From the NCBI RefSeq assembly GCF_030272615.1, contig NC_081406.1, positions 168,910,361 through 168,974,360 on the forward strand: 64,000 nucleotides of DNA, in the 5' to 3' direction. The notes under the pieces were generated by a model that ran no database searches, was not told the origin of the DNA, and was given only the letters and a program-made list of their open reading frames with translations. Below, in pieces: positions 57,431 through 64,000 of this stretch. The translations under genes and the position numbers were made by a program. Position 1 is the first letter of the stretch. Each line of letters opens with the position of its first letter. The DNA is from Cryptomeria japonica. Its lineage: Eukaryota > Streptophyta > Pinopsida > Cupressales > Cupressaceae.

Positions 57431-59509
57431 CAACTAGTTATGGCACAAGAGATTTTGTCATGTTAATTTTTTCAATTTGATAAAGGTTAGTAAATCAAGT
57501 ATTGTGAGAGGTTTGCCCTAGCTTGTTAAACTAGATAATGTGTTATGTAAAGACTGTCAGATGGGTAAGATGACTTCTGTATCTTTCAAGAGTAAGTCTT
57601 TCTCTTTAGAAAATATCCATGATTTGGTTCATACTGATCTTTGTGATCCTCTAAGGACTAAGAGTTATTTTGGTGATAGATATTTCATGATTTTGACTGA
57701 TGATTTTTCCAAGATGATTTGGGTAACTTTTCTGAGAGAAAAGTCAAAGGCATTCAGTAAATTTAGAGCATTAAAAGATTTAGTTGAGAAAGAAACCAGG
57801 AAGAATTTGAAATATTTAAGATCTGACCGGCGTGGAGAATTTACTTCTGATGAATTTGTGAAGTTCTGTGATGAACAGGGAATCAAGAGGCAGATGTCAG
57901 CTCCTAGAACACCACAATAGAATGGGATAGCAGAGAGGATGAATAGAACAATTGTTGAAGCTATTAGAGATTCAAGGTGAAGTACCAAAAAAGTTTTGGA
58001 GAGAAGCAATTAGCACTGTTGTTTACACTTTGAACCGGGTACTTGTCAAGAGAGGTAACAACAAAACACCTTGTGAATTATGGCATAGCAAGACTCCTAC
58101 TATAAGTTACTTTAAAAAAATTAGGAGTAGATGTTTCATTAAACATGATGATTACACTAGAAAGTTTTATGCAAAGTGTGATGAAGGTATTTTTCTTGGT
58201 TAATCTACAAAGAGTAAGGCTTTCAGATTTTATAACAAGAGAACAAAAAATATCATTAAGAGTGCTAATGTGAAGGTAGATAAACTCTTTGAGAAATATG
58301 ATGAGACCAGCAGATCTGAACCTAAAAAGATGAAGATAAAGTTGTGTTTATTGAACCAAAGGTACAAAAGAATGGTGAGAAGAACAATGCAGAAATAGGT
58401 GCTCAACCAGTAAATGAAGATAGCAATGAAGAAGACAAAGAATGTGAAGAAGAAGGCATAACACCAGAACCAATAATACCAAGATATGTTAGACAAAATC
58501 ATTCAAAAGAACAAATTATAGGAGATAAAAATGCTAGTGTACAAACAAGAAGAAAAATCAGAGAAAACTCATGTCTGATTTCAACTGTAGAGCCTAAAAT
58601 AGTAAGAGAGGAATTGAAGGATGATGATTGGATTAATGTCATGAATGAGAAATTGGATCAGATTGAGATGAACAAGACATGGACACTTTTTCCTAAACTA
58701 GAAGACAAGAATTTGATCAGCACTAAATGGGTCTTTAGAAACAAGTTGAATGAAGAAGGCCAGGTTGTGAGGAATAAAGCAAGGTTGGTATGCAAAGGCT
58801 ATGCACAAGAAGAAGGAGAAGACTATGGAGAAACCTTTTCATCAGTGGCAAGATTGGAACGAGTCAAAATGTTACTTGCTTATGCTTCCTTTAAAGGATT
58901 TAAGGTCTACTAGATGGATGTTAAATCTACTTTTCTTAATGGCATCCTTGAGGAAGAAGTGTACATAAAACAACCAGATGGATTTACTTTAACTGAGAAT
59001 AAAGATATGGTTTTCAAGTTGCATAAGGCACTATATGGATTGAAGTAGGCACCAAGAGCATGGTTTGAAAGATTGCATGCACATCTGATCAAGATAGGAT
59101 TCCAGTATACTAGTGAGGATAGTAACATATATCTTAAGACTGATGGAGACAAAGTATTGATAGTTGAAGTATTTATAGATGATATAATTTTTGGAGGTGA
59201 TGTTGATTTATGTATGGAATTTCTTGAGGAGATGAAGAAAGAATCTGAAATGTCTCTTATTGGTGAAATTAAGTTTTTCATTGGGTTGCAGGTCCAACAA
59301 TTGGATGGTGGAATATTTATCTGTCAGAGTAAGTATGTAAAGAAAGTGTTGAAAATATTTGGCATGGAGGATTGTAAACTGGTTGGTACTCTGATGGTGA
59401 TAGGTTGTAAACTATTTAAAAAGATTATTCACCCTCTGTTGATGAAAAGGAATATAGGTTCATGATCGGTAAGTTCCATTATGTTGTTCACACTAGGCTT
59501 GATATCGCC
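57431..59509 (+). pseudogene. pol: Copia C integrase and reverse transcriptase
   Basis: Integrase zinc domain LWHKRFCHVNF and CKDCQMGKM, core HTDLCDP, LTDDFSKM, LRSDRRGEF and NGIAERMNR with the catalytic Glu present (unlike B). Then KFWREAISTVVYTLNRV, the RT with [55 protein letters not shown][14 protein letters not shown] and the catalytic VFIDDIIFGG. Ends at KFHYVVHT-x-LDIA. About seven stops and three frameshifts (near 57950, 58340 and 59410). Confidence 0.86.
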
Positions 59510-61110
59510 TAGGGGAGTCTCTATTTTTTGCCTCTAGTTTCATTGTGATAGCTATGGGTGTAGACCTTATTCAAGTACAATCAAACAGATGCAATGATTT
59601 CAAAAAAAAGTTGTGGCCGAAGGTGGTGAAGGGAAATATTGTGAACTATGTGGAAGGGATGCAGGGTTAAGATCTGGCCTTCTTTGAACAATTTGCCATG
59701 TCTTGGGAGAAAGATGAAGTAAAAACTAGGGGAGTGGTTTTTACAATATCTATGGAGACCATCGTTGTTGTTACTGGTTTACCCCTAGGAGTGAATTTCC
59801 CCAAAAAAGTTGAAGGGGACATACAAGGATGATTTTAAGAGATTCTTTAAACTAGATGAAGGTGTCTTGAGGCTTTAGAGTAGTTACAATAGAGAATACC
59901 TACCTGGGGTTCAAAAAGATGTGGCACTCATGCTCATGAAGTATTTCACCTTGGATGAGAGTTTCAAATGCTTTCACACCCAACTCTTTCCCATGCTGAA
60001 TCATCTCAGCTATGGTGTTAAAATGAATAACCTTTTTTGGGTTTTCTCTTCTTTATCCCAACCAATTGTTTCGGCTAAAGCTAAGAATACTCTCACTCTT
60101 TACCAAGGCTTAATCTTGGGGCTTTATAAATTTTATTTGGATTTAACCCCATCTACTGGGACCCCATTGATTTCCTTTGGCCCCATGTCTAACTCTAATT
60201 TGGTTGAAGATATTTCTGTAACCCCTATTACTAAGATTGACATGAATTTGGCCTCCTCAATTAAGACTAAACTTGTCCATACCCAATTCAAATCTTTGTG
60301 GGGCCAAACAAAAAAATCCCCTTGCTCCCCCTTTCAATGAAGTTAATTTGGATGACTCTCAAGTGGAAGAGGAATATGAGGATTTTGACTCTTCTTCATC
60401 CATAAGTTTAGATTGGTCTCTATCTAGTTCTACAAAGAAATCCCCCTTCACCCTCCTCCCCACTAGGCTCCCCTTCCCAGTCCATGGTTTTTCTACCTTC
60501 AAGCTTGAAACACTCACTCTAGCAGATAAAGTGAACGGGTTGGTTGAGGCTATTGACATGTAGGATGTGGTCATTCATTGGCTCCTCTCCCAAATGAATG
60601 TAGCAAAGAATAATATTAGTAGGTTGGAAGCAGTGATAGAGGTAGAGGCTTGTGGTGACAGCTAGGCCTGGAAGAAAATGACGAGAGGGTTTGGAAGGTT
60701 ACCAATGGCATGGCAGGGAAAGTGGAAAAGTGGGAGACTGTGGAGGAGAAGCTTAAGAAAATCAACGCAAAGATTAATTAGAGGGATGAGAGGAAAGACA
60801 TGGTTGAGCTAAAGGAAAATAATGAGGCCTTAAAAAAGGTTGAAGAGATGACTACTCTAAGCAAGGAAATGGCAATGAAGAATTCTACCTCTGCATGCTA
60901 TCTAGGAGGAGATTAAGAAAAAGAAGGCAAAGAGTAAGAGACATTTGGAGTCTCTTTCTACGATGTTGGATCCCATCACCTTTACTATCAAGGCTACTTT
61001 GGATGTTGTGGCTTTGTCCTCAAGGAAAGATTCTAACAAAAAACTATCATTTTCTGATAAAGTGGAAGTTTTATGCCATGAATGACAAGATGATAATGCC
61101 CCCACTTAGT
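59510..61110 (+). pseudogene. Uncharacterised plant transposon-associated protein, copy 2
   Basis: Second copy of the family at 20.1-21.6 kb, on the opposite strand. From an ATG at 59553: CNDFKKKLWPKVVKGNIVNY, WEKDEVKTRGVVFTISMETI, VVVTGLPLGVNFP, then after a frame change EYLPGVQKDVALMLMKYFTL, DESFKCFHTQLFPMLNHL, KAKNTLTLYQGLILGLYKFY; then Ser/Asp-rich sequence (SQVEEEYEDFDSSSSISLD), DKVNGLVEA, a Lys/Glu-rich coiled-coil-like region and TFTIKATLDVVALSSRKDSN. Alignment with copy 1 by eye: K-x-W-x-K...K-G...N-x-x-x-I-x-x-x-x-x-x-V-x-G-x-P. Many stops. The 5' edge abuts the truncated copia C at 59509/59510. Function unknown. Confidence 0.55.
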
Positions 61111-61350
61111 AGGTCACTCCTTTGTGTTTGTGGTGGGTGGTTGGTTGTCTGGTTTATTTTTTTATCTCTCTATGTAGCGGTCATGTTCTAGTTGTTTGTT
61201 AGTTGTTTGTACTTTTTTGGTCTTGGCTTTAGTGTTTGGGTTGGGTGTGCACTCCTCATGCACCCCAACTAGTTGCTCTTAATTATTTATGTAAAAGGTT
61301 CAAATGTATCCCACTTTAATTGATCAAAACATTTTTTTTATGAGCCAAAG
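61111..61350 (+). other. 3' tail of copy 2, LINE-like
   Basis: T/G-rich tail (GTTTGTGGTGGGTGGTTGG, TAGTTGTTTGTTAGTTGTTT) ending TTAATTGATCAAAACA. It resembles the copy 1 tail and the end of the LINE at 39.35 kb, which hints that the family spreads by LINE machinery. Confidence 0.4.
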
Positions 61351-62399
61351 CACAAAGTTGTGTCGCATTTGGGGCCAATCGAATAGTTTTGGCTGAAAAT
61401 ATTTCGGTTGAAAGTGTTTTAGCTGAAACTATGAGGTAGACACCTAGCACCAAAGTGGCACTATATTTTCAATCAAAATAGTTTCGGCCGAAATATTTGA
61501 TAAAAATGGCTCAAATTCAATTTTTTTCCTTTGTAGAATTTTGGTGATGAAATTTTTTAATGTATGGTTTCAGCCAAACTTGGTTTGACTGAAACTATCT
61601 ATGTGTCATGTGATGTAGCAGCCAAACCACTATTTTCTCTACAAATCTAAAATTTTCTACTTCTACTGTATTTTTCTTTAGGCAAAATATTTTTTTTACA
61701 AAAAAAAAAAAATACCCTTTTGTAGACCTCAAAGTCAGGAATTTGGACATATAATATTTTTAATGTTTCGATTAATTTTAATATGTTTTATTTTTTAAAC
61801 ATTGAAAGTAGGTTTTTTAAGTTTGAGAAGAGGCCGATTTGAAATTAAAAAAAAAAATATTAAATGATATTAGAATATTTTACAAAATATATTTATCGCT
61901 AGATGAGAGAATCTTCTTCAAGGGGGTATAATTTGGTTTTTGACATTCATAAATGTAATAGACAAAAGGTGACATCGAATGAAAACTATCAAATTCAGCT
62001 ATGGTTGACTTAAAAATTTTATTACGAGAAAAATATACCTCAAAATTAATTTTTCTTTTTTTTCACATTGCATATATATGTCATCTATATGAAAAATTTA
62101 AATCAGGAAAAAATAAGCTTGTTGTCATTTTTTTTGATGAATCTGACTAGAACCCCTAATTTTCAGTAATAAATTTTTGTCTTTGAATATATTTTAAAAA
62201 TACCATTTTATTTAAAAAATAAAAATAACAGACATAAACTTCATTAATATTTCTACATTTCATTAGTTTACATCAATTTGAAATTCAATTTAGAAATGTC
62301 ACTTTTTATGTGGTCAAAGTTAAACAATTTTAGTTGTGTTGGGCACTTCCTTTATAAAAGTGTGACACAAGTTTGTGTCTTTACCCTAAAATTAAAAGA
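61351..62399. other. AT-rich spacer with clustered TTTCGGCCGAAA-like palindromes
   Basis: No gene. Six variants of a 12-bp palindrome lie between 61387 and 61595 (exact form at 61482-61493). A-run at 61699-61711. Confidence 0.5.
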
Positions 62400-62790
62400 G
62401 AAAAGTTTCAACCATTAAATTCAAGGATAAGGACACTTGTTGGAGGGCCTCACCTAAAAAGTGGTGCAAGTTTAATTTCAATGGTGCATCTTGGGGTAAC
62501 TCTATAATCTTCATGGATGGTTGCATATTGAGAAATCACACAAGATTCCTAATCAAAGTAGCTTGAAATGGACAAGTGAATGGAATGAAAAATGAAAAAG
62601 AGGCTTAGACACTTCTTCTAGGATTGCAAGTAGGTGTCTACCTTGGGATTAAAAGGGGTGTAAGTGGAAGGAAATTCCATGGTTAGCATCAATGCCATTA
62701 TGAAAAGAAGACAACAAGTCGGAAGATTAACATGATATTGAGCCAAATTTGGCTACTCTTAGATCAATTAGAAGACTTTACAAATAAAAT
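62400..62790 (+). pseudogene. LINE RNase H remnant
   Basis: WRASPKKWCKFNFNGASWGN, CILRNHTRFLIKVA, N-x-x-E-A, LLGLQVGVYLGIKRGV and KINMILSQIWLLLDQLEDF follow the LINE RNase H order, but the first Asp is Asn (FNGAS) and stops break it. An isolated fragment, the plus-strand counterpart of the one at 13.3-13.7 kb. Confidence 0.62.
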
Positions 62791-64000
62791 TTGTATAGGG
62801 AGATTCACTCTGATGCAACCATGGTCTGGTGGGTCCTCAAAGAGAATTGACCAGATCATGCAACAAGAGTAACACAATAGAAGCAACAAGAGCATAAAGA
62901 AATATTACAGAATCAGACATCTGCATCGTCATATATTCATCATAGAACATCTGGTAATCAACCGGTTACATGCAGGCTAACATGGCATATTACAATCCAT
63001 CTGGAACCCTCAAAGTTATCTGAATCTCTAATCATGAATCTAGAACCTCATACTAATCGATATATCCCTCTAATGACTACAAAAACAATATATATATCCT
63101 CCAAAACACATCTCAGTTGACCACAAAATATTACATTAACCAAGGAAGGAAAATGAAACATGTAAGATAGGTCAGCCCCAAAACATGAAGATCTCATCCA
63201 TCAAGAACAATCTAGGAGTTTGGACCACAAAGGAAGGTCGGCCAAGGGCCTAAGAGTATCAAGTGTGGTGCCAAACCGATCTGCAATCCAAGAAATCACT
63301 CTGAAAAAGAAGAAATCTCCAACATAGAGGATAAGCTCAAAACTACTCTAGAACCCAGAAATAGTTACTTCGGAAGGAACAACTCACTGAAAAAGAACCC
63401 AAATGAACTGGAAATCTGGAATAATGCACAATAACAAGCCTAAAACCCAAAAATCTGATCCACAATGAAAGATAAACAGCTACTAGAATATACTAAAAGA
63501 AACACAGAAAATAGCTACATGAACTGAACAAGAACAAAACTAAGAAATATTTTTTGTTGATGCAAGATTGCTCATAAACCGAGGATGCTCTTGCATCAAA
63601 CTCCCACATGCACTCTTTGAATTTTTTTGTGATAGACATTGAAATGGGTTGCGTCATTGGGAATTCTTTCAACAAGTGGAAAAACTACATAATAGTCTCT
63701 TTAATAGTGATCTTCTATTATCAAAATAACAAGTCTCACACAATTACAATAAATAATGCTGGTGACACATATGGAGTTAAGATAGGATGTCCCTTTCTAA
63801 TAGGTGCACTACTAGATGATACATAATGTGAAGATATGGGGATATCTCGATCGACAAGATCTTAATTGTATGATTCCACCCTCACTCTTGCCATTTTTTT
63901 TCTCTAGGAGATCATGGATACTATGGTCAAGTTTCTTTCCTAGAAGTGATCAATATGATTTTGGGGTAAAACAATAAACCTACATTTTATAAAAATATTC
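62791..64000. other. Unassigned right end; possible minus-strand LTR fragment
   Basis: Composition and short motifs (AATATATATATCC, AGGTCGGCCAAGGGC at about 63235) recall the minus-strand LTRs at 17.4-19.8 kb, but no ends could be set. Small open frames near 63493-63826 show no family features. Confidence 0.3.

Larger units (their letters stand above)
54451..59509 (+). mobile_element. Copia element C, truncated at its 3' end
   Basis: Full 5' LTR (1490 bp), Met primer site, broken gag-pol up to the beginning of RNase H. Cut at about 59509, where unrelated sequence starts in the middle of the conserved ...VVH-T-R-x-D-I-A block. RNase H, 3' non-coding region and 3' LTR are absent. It is the same family as copia A by LTR length and sequence. 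Confidence 0.83.

Noticed and set aside
62870-63600. Second copy of the 17.4-19.8 kb LTR
   Set aside because: Only short shared motifs (GGTCGGCC, ATATATA). No continuous alignment or LTR ends, so kept as unassigned.

Overview
This is AT-rich nuclear DNA from a land plant. Three things suggest a very large, transposon-loaded genome of the gymnosperm (conifer) type. LTR retrotransposons with initiator-Met-tRNA primer sites and LINEs carrying a C-terminal RNase H fill most of the window. Many are inserted inside one another. The only recognisable host gene appears to have an intron of about 41 kb. The species is inferred, not proven.

Host gene: seven exons on the minus strand, each exactly 72 bp, each coding one 24-residue leucine-rich repeat in the same splice phase. 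Three lie at 53253-53836 and four at 10880-11800. Read in minus-strand order they follow the ectodomain of an LRR receptor-like kinase of the LRR-VIII/malectin-LRR type. The 41.4 kb between the two clusters is nearly all mobile DNA. The kinase, malectin and N-terminal exons are not in the window, and one LRR unit seems to be missing.

Left arm (1-10660): copia element A (RT fragment, RNase H, 3' LTR) is interrupted by a second copia, B, with a nearly complete gag-pol and 3' LTR but only the last 194 bp of its 5' LTR. A ends against a decayed LINE.

Inside the large intron: a LINE RNase H remnant (13.3-13.7 kb), a strong hairpin (14.0 kb), a TRIM-like miniature LTR element (14.9-15.3 kb), a 298-bp MITE with an 8-bp target duplication (15.9 kb), a LINE ORF1 remnant, a minus-strand LTR element reduced to LTRs plus 340 bp (17.4-19.8 kb), a broken gene of an uncharacterised transposon-associated family (20.1-21.6 kb), a minus-strand LINE (21.9-24.6 kb), a plus-strand LINE split by a solo LTR (24.7-27.5 kb), and a long plus-strand LINE (28.3-39.4 kb) interrupted by about 4.5 kb that carries a fragment of a tomosyn/Lgl-type WD40 gene. 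At 41.8-52.7 kb a Ty3/gypsy element with gag and protease but no reverse transcriptase has a copia-type element, also without reverse transcriptase, inserted in its 5' LTR. Both have exact 5-bp target duplications.

Right arm (54.4-64 kb): copia element C, same family as A, with a full 1490-bp 5' LTR and broken gag-pol, is cut off within RNase H and abuts a second copy of the transposon-associated gene. A LINE RNase H remnant and unassigned sequence follow. Almost every coding region here is broken by stops or frameshifts. The LRR exons, whose splice sites and frames are intact, are the exception.
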